From Anniella stebbinsi (taxonomy: Eukaryota > Chordata > Lepidosauria > Squamata > Anniellidae): a stretch of 64,000 nucleotides of DNA. Position numbers and translations under genes: made by a program. Below, one piece after another: positions 55,165-64,000 of the stretch (positions are counted from its first letter, which is position 1; each line of letters opens with the position of its first letter). The stretch spans positions 269,522,310 through 269,586,309 of the forward strand of contig JARDYH010000002.1 in NCBI GenBank assembly GCA_029215795.1, read 5' to 3'. Below the pieces are notes generated by a model. It was not told the origin of the DNA and made no database searches. It saw only the letters and a program-made list of their open reading frames with translations.

Positions 55165-55330
55165 TGGTGTGTTTTAAAAATATTTTAAAAATTAATTTCC
55201 TGCCTTTCTGTCAAAAATTGCTCTCAAGGCAGCTAACAACAATAAAATGCAGGTAAAAAGCCAAAATCTTAATTAAAACGGAGCATAAAATCACAATTAC
55301 AAACACAACAATAAAAGAAAAAGACAGCAC
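55165..55330 (-). mobile_element. LINE 3'-end fragment, reversed (degenerate)
   Basis: AAAATTAATTTCCTGCCTTTC, CTCAAGGCAGCTAACAAC and AATAAAATGCAGG resemble the complement of a LINE or SINE 3' box and A-rich UTR. Older than 54599-55022. Confidence 0.45.
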
Positions 55331-56410
55331 CCAGCCAATTAAAATACCCAGTCCCTTATCCCAGCATGAGAGGTGAGAGTTGAGAGAGTGTTAATTTTGC
55401 AAGGACTTGGAAGGCTTTTTGTCTTTAGTGTTTTTGTTTTGTTCCTTTTTTTTCTTTCCAACTTATTCCAGACTCTGATTCATCCCTTCAACATATAATA
55501 TATCAGTAGCTGATGTGAGTTCAGGGTTAGTTATCCTAGGGGAACTGTGCATGTAAACAAATGTACATTGTGCGATTTGCTCAATAGAAAGATTTTTTTT
55601 AAATGGCCATACCATAGTTTTTATCCATCAAAATTCAGTATCCTGATGTCTTAATTTATTTATACATTGCACTTGAAGACCTGCAGAAAGGAAGAGAAGA
55701 ACAATCTATTGAGATTTTTAAAACTTTCATTAACTCCACAACAGCTGGTTTTTCACAAAACCATGGAGGGGCCAATCCTATGGCCCCCTAGACAGAGTCA
55801 AGTAGGGGGATAGGATAATTTGGATTCCTGAATCCGAGGCCAGAGGCAACACTCTGACCTCAGAGCCAGGAATCTGAGCTCCCTGCCCCCTCTCCCTTGC
55901 AGCCAGTATGGAAAGAGTAATGCTGTCAGCCTCTCTCAGGGCGCAACAGCAACCTCAGACAGGAGGGAAAGAAGGTATGCCAGTGGGCAGGGAGGAGAGG
56001 GGACTGGGGAGGTTGACTTATGCCATATCCCCAGGTCTCCCCAGCTTCCTTTCCTTCCACTCTGCAGAGCCCCAACTAAATGGGTGAAAAAGCCCATCTA
56101 GCCAACATGCAGAGCAAGAGGAGCGCAGAGGTGAAGACCACATCCACCTCTCCTCCTGCTCTGCATTGGACGGCTGTAAGCTTTTGAGTTTGGAGGTTTA
56201 TGGCCATCCCAATAGGATTGTGCCCTAAGTAATGGCAGACATAGGATTTCAAGAGTATTAATTGGGTTGTTGCAGGAGTCCAGGAAGGGGGTGGAGTCTG
56301 GCAGACTCCCCTGCCTTCCTCAACCTCCCTGACTCCAGTCTGTGGACTACCACACTAGCCTGACTCAGTGTACACCCAGTCAGACAAGCACATCAGGGTT
56401 TTGTTTTTGT
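55331..56410. other. No recognisable element
   Basis: Low-copy sequence. A G-rich stretch at 55985-56010 is unremarkable. No gene is seen. Confidence 0.4.
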
Positions 56411-56415
56411 TTTTT

Positions 56416-56554
56416 TGTAAATGTAATGTTGCATAAATGGCAGCTGTAAAGGGGCAGTTTACACAACATTACAGGCGTCAATGGTCGGTCCATTGCTGCC
56501 TGTAATGTTGTGTAAATGCCCCCTTTAAGGCCACTATTTATATAACATTACATT
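56416..56554. mobile_element. 139-bp fold-back with four copies of a TGTAATGTTG word
   Basis: Arms of about 60 bp: GTAAATGTAATGTTG at the left edge and its complement at the right, with a second inner pair TTACACAACATTACAGGC/GCCTGTAATGTTGTGTAAA. The outer and inner words resemble each other, giving a nested palindrome. No duplication was recognised. Confidence 0.8.
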
Positions 56555-57066
56555 CACGAAAAACAACCAAGCCACCTTTTTACACTTATGGCAGCTTGGT
56601 GATAGATTGGGCGGTAACTCACCACAACATCCACGGACCTCTCAGCAGCTTGTGTGTCACAGCAAAGGGGTTGGCTGGCAGGGGTTGTTTTGTAACATGG
56701 CATGTGCCTGTCTACTTGAATATATGTTTTAAATAGACAGACCTGGCCTGGTGCAGGCCAGGTACAAGCGGTAAGCATGGTCAGACCTCTGCCGGGGCTC
56801 ACACTCTGACAGGGGGCTCAGTGCCTACTGGAGCTCCTGAAACTGATGCTTGGCATATTGGACATTGGTAAAGAACAGCTAAGAAAGCCTAACAGCATCC
56901 TAGGATGGGTAGTGAACGAGACAAAGAGGCTGATGGTCCTGATATTATTATTGGTGGGCACAAAGGGCAGAATCCAATGGGGTGCCTACACCCCCACTGA
57001 TTCTCTTATGCCCCACCAAAGCTGTGGCCCTCACTGCTTTTTCAAAGGTGATTTGGTGCTTCTGGG

Positions 57067-57295
57067 TAGGCTGACCAGATAAAATCCAGGTCAGGGCTCA
57101 TGTAACTTTAACAGTTGTAGAGAAAAGGGAATTTCAGCCAGTGTCATTTGTATGCAATTAGTTCCTGGTGATATTCCCTCTTCATCACAACAGTTAAAGA
57201 TGTAGGCACTATACTAGACATTGGCTGAAATTCCCTTTTCTCTACAGCTGTTAAAGTTACATGAGCCCTGACCTGGATTTTATCTGGTCACCCTA
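57067..57295. mobile_element. Palindromic MITE, copy 14, internally deleted
   Basis: Starts TAGGCTGACCAGAT and ends ATCTGGTCACCCTA, with perfect duplication CTTCTGGG (57059-57066 and 57296-57303). Only 229 bp: after CACTATACTAGA it jumps to CATTGGCTGAAATTCCC, losing most of the inner right arm. Confidence 0.95.
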
Positions 57296-57303
57296 CTTCT
57301 GGG

Positions 57304-58725
57304 TCAATCCAAAATGAGCAGAAAGACTCAATTCTGGAAGCAGGACTGTAGAGCTTGCATAAGGGAGCTCCACTGACCTACCTTCTTCCAGAAATGAGTG
57401 CTTCTGCTTGTTTCGAGGCTGCCCCTAGGAAGCACTATAGTTCCCTGCCATATGTGGCAGGTCCTGCTTGCACAATAGAATTGGCAGGATGTAAAGGAAT
57501 CGGATTCAGCCTAGAAGAACAAATTTTGTTTTAAAAGGGACCAGGCTCAGGAAAGTTGTCTGTATATAACATTAGCATTAGTTTGAGTTTCAAGACCTTG
57601 TCTAGCTCCCATGTTCTCCTCCTTTTAAACCAACATTGATTACAGCTGGTAATTGTCTTCTAATTGGCCTGCAGCTGCTTATCTACCTCAGATAATTAAA
57701 CTGAAAAAGGAAGAAGAAATAAGGAAAGAACAAGGAACTTTTATTCTTAAGTTCATTGAGTATTCTGATCAATAGGAAGGAGGTCACTTAGGGCAGATGA
57801 GTAATAGAAGGCTGTCCTTGATGCAAATGAAAGTGCTGTTGCAGGACAGTTTTTTAAAAATAATAAAAACAACGCTTAAGTTAAGTTATACCTGGGTACC
57901 AAAAGGCCATCCTGTCATACATCACAACAAGGGTATTAAAGAATGGTAAAAAAAAAATGTCAGGCCCAGCTCCTATCAAGTTGTGGACAAGGTGAGGTTG
58001 AGCTGCAGGCACCACATCTGGAATTGCCTAGCTGCTCACTCAGACCGTTGAGCAAACTTGACCTGGAAGACTTCATAGTGGTCTGGGAATGACACTCTTC
58101 TGCTCTAACTTATTGTTTTAATGAGGCTTCCTTGACTGGTCTGGCTGCTGGTCTCCCTGCAGTTCCTCCATTTGGTTAGAGCTGGGTTATTACACAGGCT
58201 GAATCTTGCCTGACATTCCTCCACTTCTTAACACAGGATCCACTGTGGGCTTCAGTCGTGACAAAAAGCTGGAGACGTATATTCCTTTCAATATATGTTT
58301 GTGGGCAAGGTGTTTTTTTAAAAAAATGTTGATGTGTATGAAATATGGATATAGAGTCTCAATGGAGTACAATGGTGTGACCTTGTGTATGTGGCATCAA
58401 GTGCACTAAAGAAGCTCAACAGTCACTTCCTGTTCATTTGGCGAAGGAGAGATCATCTCAAGGATAGTCTCCATTAAAAGCCATTGGTCAGCCAAGCATA
58501 TCCCAAATGCAGCTTCACTTACATTGTTGACAATACCATCCTTTTGTCTGACCTATCTGTAACATACACATACATAGACTCTTCTTGCATATTTTTGTAC
58601 AAGGCTGTAGCCAATAGATCAACAGAAATTTCCAGATCAATGTGTGGATTGGGTCACAGTAATCCTTTGGATTTCATACTCTACAAATCTTGCAATGCAG
58701 TTTTGGCTCAAAAAATGTACTAATA
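57304..58725. other. Low-copy sequence with an AT-rich unique block
   Basis: 57620-57720 (CATTGATTACAGCTGG, CTTCTAATTGGCCTGCAG, CAGATAATTAAACTG) is another compositional candidate for conserved non-coding DNA. The rest shows nothing recognisable. Confidence 0.3.
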
Positions 58726-58960
58726 ATGTGCATAAATATATTTTTGGATAAAATACATTTAGAAATGCATACTTCGAGAGATAACACAGTGGGAAATGGG
58801 TATTTTGTGAGAAAATACACATTTCAATATATAAATATGGATGTTGCAGATTTTTTTTAAAAAAATTGCAGATTAATGCAGATACAGGATGGAACGGACT
58901 TATGAATGAATGTGTGTGAAATTGACACAGGCCAGAGATATACTGATCTGTCCATCCCTT
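58725..58960. repeat. Dispersed repeat shared with 31620-31790
   Basis: Contains ACATTTAGAAATGCATAC, GCAGATTAATGCAGATACAG and GACTTATGAATGAATG. It ends near CTGATCTGTCCATCCC, a terminus-like word also seen near 5975. Confidence 0.5.
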
Positions 58961-59062
58961 TTAGCAGTTCAGCTGCTCTGAACATGGCTGTCCTCAGCCA
59001 TCCAACCAGCCACTAGGCAATTGGCCCGTACCTCACATAATCACTCTGCCCTTGAGCACTGG

Positions 59063-59065
59063 CAA

Positions 59066-59100
<35 letters not shown>

Positions 59101-59101
59101 A
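59063..59101. repeat. (AATA)n microsatellite
   Basis: About nine AATA units. Probably a LINE tail without recognisable body. Confidence 0.9.
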
Positions 59102-59250
59102 TCTGAATATGGTAGATTCAAAATTTGTTTCAAATATTTATTTTGGTTCTCCCTTTAGTTATAGAACTTTTGCTCTGCCAAAGCAATGCTAGATGGTCTA
59201 CTTGTGACTTTATCTGGGTGCAGCTCAGAGCAAGGGTGTGAAATGAGTTC

Positions 59251-59251
<1 letters not shown>

Positions 59252-59281
<30 letters not shown>

Positions 59282-59314
59282 CTTCTTCTTCCTCCTCCTC
59301 CTCCTCCTCCTCCT
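59252..59314. repeat. (TTC)n(TCC)n microsatellite
   Basis: TTC triplets change to CTC/TCC. The poly-Glu frame on the minus strand is a repeat translation. Confidence 0.97.
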
Positions 59315-60305
59315 CAAAACTTTCTTCTGCTGAAAGTGGATCTTTCAGGATGAAAGGCAAAGAACCTCCAGGCATTACGTATTATCCTGGGATATACTGC
59401 AGCCATTCATCATTGTGCCACCTATTCAGGGATTGAGTCAATTCTTCCTTTTCTTTGGTTCCATCCTTTTCTTTCCCCCTCCTGTGATCCAGTCATGGAA
59501 TCTCCCCCCCTATTTAAATTAGAGGAGAACTCAGGTCTCCAACTCTCTTGAACCATGGAGGTAATAGTCCTTTCCTGAGCCAATGCCTTCCGGTAGCTCT
59601 ACCTGCAGACACAATGCATCTAGTTGTCATCTTCTGCTGTGCTGTGACCTCCTTGCATGCCTGGATTCTCCAGTAAAATAAACTCCACCTGGCTGAAAGG
59701 GAAATTTCCATCTATCTCTTTGTTTAGGCGGGCATTAATTTCAAACTCTTTAGTGTCGTGGACACAAACAAATAAGCTGCATGACAGAACGCCCATGTTT
59801 CACCAACCTTGAAAGTCAAGCATTAACAGGTTACGGGGAACTTTTTGAAGGAAAGGCTACACATTCCAGTGGATGCAGCAGCAATGGGCTGACAGCAAGA
59901 GCTGGCAAGGTCTGAAGCCAACAAGTCATATCTGTGTCATTACAAACAGAAGATAATGAAAATAATCCATTCTCTACAGGTTCTTTTCCAGCCACTCAGG
60001 ATGATGCACCAAAAGCCTGTAGTCAGGAGACTCTATTGCACTTGCACCTTGAGTTGCAAAGAAGGTAACAGTTATGTTTGCAAAAGAGAGGGCAAGAGCT
60101 GGATCTGAAATACATTTGCCGCAGTTGACTAGGCATACAAAGCCTTTCCCTCTCTCATGACTGCATTTGCTGCGTCTTGGTGATTGTGTGGTGTCAGCAG
60201 CATTTCTGAACAAAAACAGCAGAGGGATGGCACTCTAAACTTGCTATTAAGCACCAGCACACCAAAGAAGACCTACTGAGGTTTCCGTAATGACTCCAAG
60301 AGGAA
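59315..60305. other. Low-copy sequence, no gene recognised
   Basis: No element ends and no domain-bearing frame. Confidence 0.4.
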
Positions 60306-60314
60306 AAGACAATG

Positions 60315-60503
60315 GCTGAATTCGGACGACACAATAAGCAACTGGGGAGGGGGAAACAATCGTCATAGTCAACTCAGCGCTGATCCTAATCCACACCACA
60401 GTTGATTATTTATTACCATGTTGTGTGGGGAGTACCCACAAAATAACCAACTGTGAGTTGGCTACTCAACCCACCATTGACTAATGTGTTGTCGGAATGC
60501 AGC
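60315..60503. mobile_element. 189-bp fold-back MITE (GCTGAATTCGGACGACACA ends)
   Basis: GCTGAATTCGGACGACACA and the complement of TGTGTTGTCGGAATGCAGC pair closely. CAATG is duplicated at 60310-60314 and 60504-60508. Internal CAACTCAGCG and CAACTGTGAGTTGGC pair. It is the best-preserved member of this group. Confidence 0.88.
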
Positions 60504-61239
60504 CAATGACTTCTTCTAAAGGTCTTAGGCATCATCAGTGTTATTAGCATCAGCATCCGCATCAGTGCTGGTTTTTGCTATTGCAATTTTGGTGGGAATC
60601 CTGCACTTGGCAAATGATGAAGAACTCTGAAACAAGACCATAAACCGAGTCTGCCATTTTTCACATGGCCTCCTTTGTTCTAGAGTGCCTTTTGACCACC
60701 TGGCCCCCTAATGAACAGAAGTAACACACTGTTTGAAAATGGTGAGTTAAAGCCTTTGTTCCCAAATGCCCTCTTTGATTGACTACCAACCTTGGATGGG
60801 GTTGGGGGAACAGACCCAATGAAACAGAAATTGTTGTGTACTGTTAAAGTAGGCATTAGCTATATCAGAGGGCATTTTTTTTTGCCACTGCATGTCCCTC
60901 CCCTAAGGGTGTGAAACTATTCACATGGTAGAAAGTGAAAGAGGGAACACATGTCAGTTGCCAAGGCAACTGGACTGATGCTCCCTTATCCCAATCTAGT
61001 CATGTTCATCCCAATCCATTCATGTTCCTGAGCAAAGGAAGCAATCTTATACCAGGCCAGATGATTGTCCATCTAACCCAATATTATCAGTTCTCACTGG
61101 CATCAACTCTCGAAGATCTTAAGCAAAGAATCCTTCACATCACCTTTTACTTCATCTTTTTAATGTGATTCCAAGGATTGATCTGCATACAAAGCATATC
61201 TGCTGCCACTGAGCTCCCTCCCTAATCATGGCAGATGCA

Positions 61240-61490
61240 TATGGGGTTGTGCATTTGGATGTGCATCCAGATGTGTATCCCATTGAAAGGAATGCATCTT
61301 ATTTTGATAAAGCGTTAAGAAAACATAGATATTTTTGTATGTTGGAGAAATTCAAAAGTCCATCTTAATGTTATCTGTTGTATTGTCTGTGTTTTATCTT
61401 TGTTTGAAAACAATAAAAATCTTAATTGGAAAAAAGAAAGTAATGCATTGTGGAGGGATATCCACACTGGGATGCACATCCCTATCCATT
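61240..61490. mobile_element. Fold-back element split by an L1-like 3' end
   Basis: GGATGTGCATCCAGATGTG and AAAGGAATGCAT on the left pair with AATGCATTGTGG and GGGATGCACATCCC on the right. Between them (61299-61441) lies AAGTCCATCTTAATG through AATAAAAATCTTAATTGG to an A-rich end, like 24228-24573. AATGCAT appears on both sides of the insert. Confidence 0.6.
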
Positions 61491-61599
61491 TGCATCTTAT
61501 CCTGGTTAGTCCTCTGTAACTACACACCCATAGAGCTGGGCCAGGCGGAACGGTCACAAGGCAATGAAACTATCCATAAGGAGTGAAACGGCTGGGAAC

Positions 61600-61760
61600 A
61601 TTAGCCTTGTGGCAAGGGTTTTTTTAAATAATGTATTTGTTTTTATCTGTTTTAATGGTTTATCTATTTATGATTTTTATATTTATATTTATTGTTGTTC
61701 CCTGCCTCGATCTGGATGAAGAGGCGGGTTAGAAATAAAATAAAATAAATAAATAAATTC
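61600..61760 (+). mobile_element. LINE 3' end with (AAATA)n tail
   Basis: TTTTATCTGTTTTAATGG, then GTTCCCTGCCTCGATC, GAAGAGGCGGGTTAG and AAATAAAATAAAATAAATAA. This is the paired-box 3' end used by the L2-like LINEs and SINEs in the window. Confidence 0.65.
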
Positions 61761-61893
61761 AGGCCCTTTCTACACCATAGGGGTGTAGAGGGAGGGATGG
61801 AGGGTGATCCCAGAAGTACCTAATACACACCATCGGCACACAGGAACCAGCCAGGGGCCATCCCAGGTGAAATGCCTGGTGTGGAAAGGGCCT
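61761..61893. mobile_element. 133-bp fold-back MITE (AGGCCCTTTCTACACC ends)
   Basis: AGGCCCTTTCTACACCA and the complement of TGGTGTGGAAAGGGCCT are near-perfect inverted ends. Terminal resemblance to AGCCTATCTACAC (13742) and CCCCTCTACAAG (26315) suggests a loose group. It abuts the LINE tail. Confidence 0.8.
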
Positions 61894-61934
61894 CACAAGC
61901 AACAGCAGACTGGATGAACAATGGCTGAAAACAG

Positions 61935-62831
61935 TAGGGATGTGCATCGTATCGGACCCAATACTCGATACCAATACAAATTGGAGGAAATCGGGCATCC
62001 AATGTCCGATTCTGATGCTGGCCACAGGAGGTCTGATTTCTCCTGATCCGATTTTTTTCGATCCGATTAATATCAGAAAAAAATTGGATAATTGGGCCTC
62101 CATTTTATGTGTTTTTGCCGTAGGCTTGCATTGGGGGAAAGAAAGCTTTCCCCCAATGCATGTCTATGGGGAAAACATAGCAGCAGGTGAGTGGGGACCC
62201 CTCCCTCCCTCCCCCCACTTGCGTTCCTTACCTGTTGCTTGCTCGCTTCCCCCCGCTGCTTCCGTACTACTGATAAACAGCCCTTGCGGCCTGTTCCACA
62301 ATAGAGCAACGTGTGCCAGATGCGAGTGGGGGGAAGGGAGAGGGAGGTCCCCCCTTACCTGCCGGCATTCTGCACTGCTGTCCGCTGCTTCCATCTACTG
62401 AGAATTAGGCTTTGCAGCCTGCTTCTCAGAAGAGCGACGAAGCGACGGGTGATATCACCTAGCAGGTCGCCACTCTACTGAGAACCAGGCCGCAAAGCCA
62501 AATTCTCAGTAGACGGAAGCAGTGGACGGTAGCGGACGATGGTGGCAGGTAAGGAGCATGAGTGGGGGGAGGGAGAGAGGGGGAGGGCATCCATTTTAGG
62601 TGTTTTCTCCATAGACTTACATTGGGGGAAAGCTTTCTTTCCCCCAATGCAAGCCTATGGGAAAACTCCTAAAATGGCGGTCCGATATCGAAATTGGAAC
62701 TTCTGATTTTGTATCGTTATCAGATCTGATCCAATAAGATGGACCTCTGATTTGAACAATATGATACTTTACAAAATCTGAAGTTCCAATTCCGATTCCA
62801 ATTTGATTTTTGGTGTCCATGCACATCCCTA
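61935..62831. mobile_element. 897-bp non-autonomous hAT element, relative of 38787-39965
   Basis: Ends TAGGGATGTGCATCG and CATGCACATCCCTA. Perfect 8-bp duplication GAAAACAG (61927-61934 and 62832-62839). It shares GAAAGAAAGCTTTC, CTTCCGTACTACTGA, CTCAGTAG palindromes and GGTAAGG/CCTTACC linkers with the 1.18-kb element, but subterminal words are ATCGGA/TCCGATT variants. No transposase. Confidence 0.93.
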
Positions 62832-62839
62832 GAAAACAG

Positions 62840-63230
62840 GCAGAAAATTTTGCAAAACAGTAGAGCATAAGGTTTTGCGTGCACTGGTTTTGTGCTCACA
62901 AAAGTGGCAACTTTTGCAGTAAAAATCAAACCTGGTAAAAATCAGGGACAACACTAGTGTAAAGGTTTTTTTTACCCTATAGATCTACAGCATGATCTGA
63001 AAGCCCACTGTCTGTGTGTATATATTTTGGATTGCCTGTGGATTCTCATTATATAGAGCTGGGAAAAGTAACTTGGATGCAACTACACGTGTGACTTCCT
63101 ACTATTCCTGTGAGGCCACAGATTTTTGCACAGTAATTTATTGAGACACTTTGAATGTGCCACATGCTTAAAGGGCGCTAAAAATGTAGGGCATCTAGCA
63201 AAGCACTCTTATGTTGCCTAAACACTTTTG
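62840..63230. other. No recognisable element
   Basis: Low-copy sequence between the hAT element and the microsatellite. No gene is seen. Confidence 0.4.

Positions 63231-63231
<1 letters not shown>

Positions 63232-63280
<49 letters not shown>
63232..63280. repeat. (TC)n microsatellite
   Basis: About 23 CT units with one CTTT interruption near its end. Confidence 0.95.
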
Positions 63281-63360
63281 AGTTATTCGAACCTTTTCCC
63301 TTCTCCATTGCAACACCACTTGCAAACCCTCCAAGCAGAAACAAACACCATGTGTGCTAG

Positions 63361-63690
63361 CCTTACTAGGACATGCTAATTTAATTTAATGATGGCTTTA
63401 TTTCATTGGCCGAACTGCAAATGCTTGATCGATGGACAGTCTTCGAATCGTCGGACTTGGACGAATGGATGCAAATGGATGCAAAATGAAGTGTGAAGCC
63501 TTGGTGTTCTGGGCCCGTCTCAGATTTTATCTCTTTGTCCCAGAAGAATGCTGCATACAGAGATAACCCCTTTCTCTATTTGTACAATTTATTAGATAAT
63601 CTGTTTCTAATCGAGAACTAATTAAAGGAAGTGAATGCTCGGTTGGAAACAGGGATTAAACATGGACAATTATTATAAATGCTACATTTC
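63361..63690. promoter_or_regulatory. Candidate conserved non-coding enhancer-like block
   Basis: The most enhancer-like stretch: TGCTAATTTAATTTAATGATGG, GGACAGTCTTCGAATCGTCGG, ACAATTTATTAGATAATCTG, AGAACTAATTAAAGG and ACAATTATTATAAATGC. It is repeat-free with mixed GC/AT texture, several homeodomain TAATTA-type cores and a GATAA. No frame spans it. Conservation is unverified. Confidence 0.45.
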
Positions 63691-64000
63691 TTGTTCTTCT
63701 GGGGCTTATTCTTGCCCCCCCCCCCGTGCCTTTCCCTTACCTCATACCGACTATTCCTGATAACGTATAGAGAGTCTCTCACGAGGGGCTTGTTTCCAGA
63801 AGCTGCAATTCTTCATTTTGTTTTGTTGGCTAATGTGCCATTTGTCCAAGAACATTAGTGTGAGGTGTTTCCCCCCTTCTTGTAAATTCGTTTGGGTGGC
63901 TTGCAACAGAAGGTGGGGAGGTGGCAGCTGCACAAAAAATAGAACGTTAAAACAAAGCTTATGAATTATTTCATCTTTTGCAGACAGTCCAAGTCTGCTG

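Noticed and set aside
59130..59375. Poly-Glu protein on the minus strand
   Set aside because: Translation of the (TTC)n(TCC)n repeat.

Overview
The window is vertebrate nuclear DNA, most likely from a squamate reptile. This rests on four things: truncated CR1 LINEs ending in TCTATGAT-type repeats, an L2/CR1-group LINE and its relics ending in (AATA)n, tRNA-derived SINEs of the type common in lizards and snakes, and very many short hAT-type DNA transposons. The species cannot be named from sequence alone. I found no cellular protein-coding exon, tRNA, rRNA or CRISPR array. The only convincing coding sequence is retrotransposon polymerase, and it is broken. The window reads as a gene desert or a very long intron filled with transposons.

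Layout. 0-4 kb: an old hAT element holding two palindromic MITEs, then a double MITE and simple repeats. 4-9 kb: mostly low-copy sequence with a MITE carrying a perfect 8-bp target duplication, a solo LTR, an AT-rich block resembling a conserved enhancer (about 7840-8170) and a reversed SINE. 9-15 kb: reversed LINE relics, a possible L1-like relic, a 94-bp near-perfect hairpin and another palindromic MITE. 17.4-21.9 kb: a 3.5-kb LINE with endonuclease and reverse transcriptase domains, sitting inside a CR1. 22-27.3 kb: a SINE, a CR1 split by an L1-like 3' end with a 13-bp target duplication, and MITEs, one carrying a second transposon. 28-31.6 kb: a 3.6-kb hAT-type unit with perfect 8-bp duplications containing a CR1, two MITEs and a CpG-rich 609-bp element. 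31.8-49 kb: further MITEs, CR1 pieces, a 1.18-kb hAT element, a three-unit MITE cluster and a block resembling conserved non-coding DNA (33.8-34.1 kb). 50-64 kb: fold-back elements, LINE 3' ends, microsatellites, a 0.9-kb relative of the 1.18-kb element, and two more candidate conserved blocks (50.4-50.6 and 63.4-63.7 kb).

The dominant feature is one MITE family of about 320 bp with fourteen to fifteen copies. It is a palindrome within a palindrome, and most copies are flanked by a perfect 8-bp duplication, so the hAT assignment can be read directly from the sequence. Because the elements are repeatedly nested, the duplications also give a relative insertion order.
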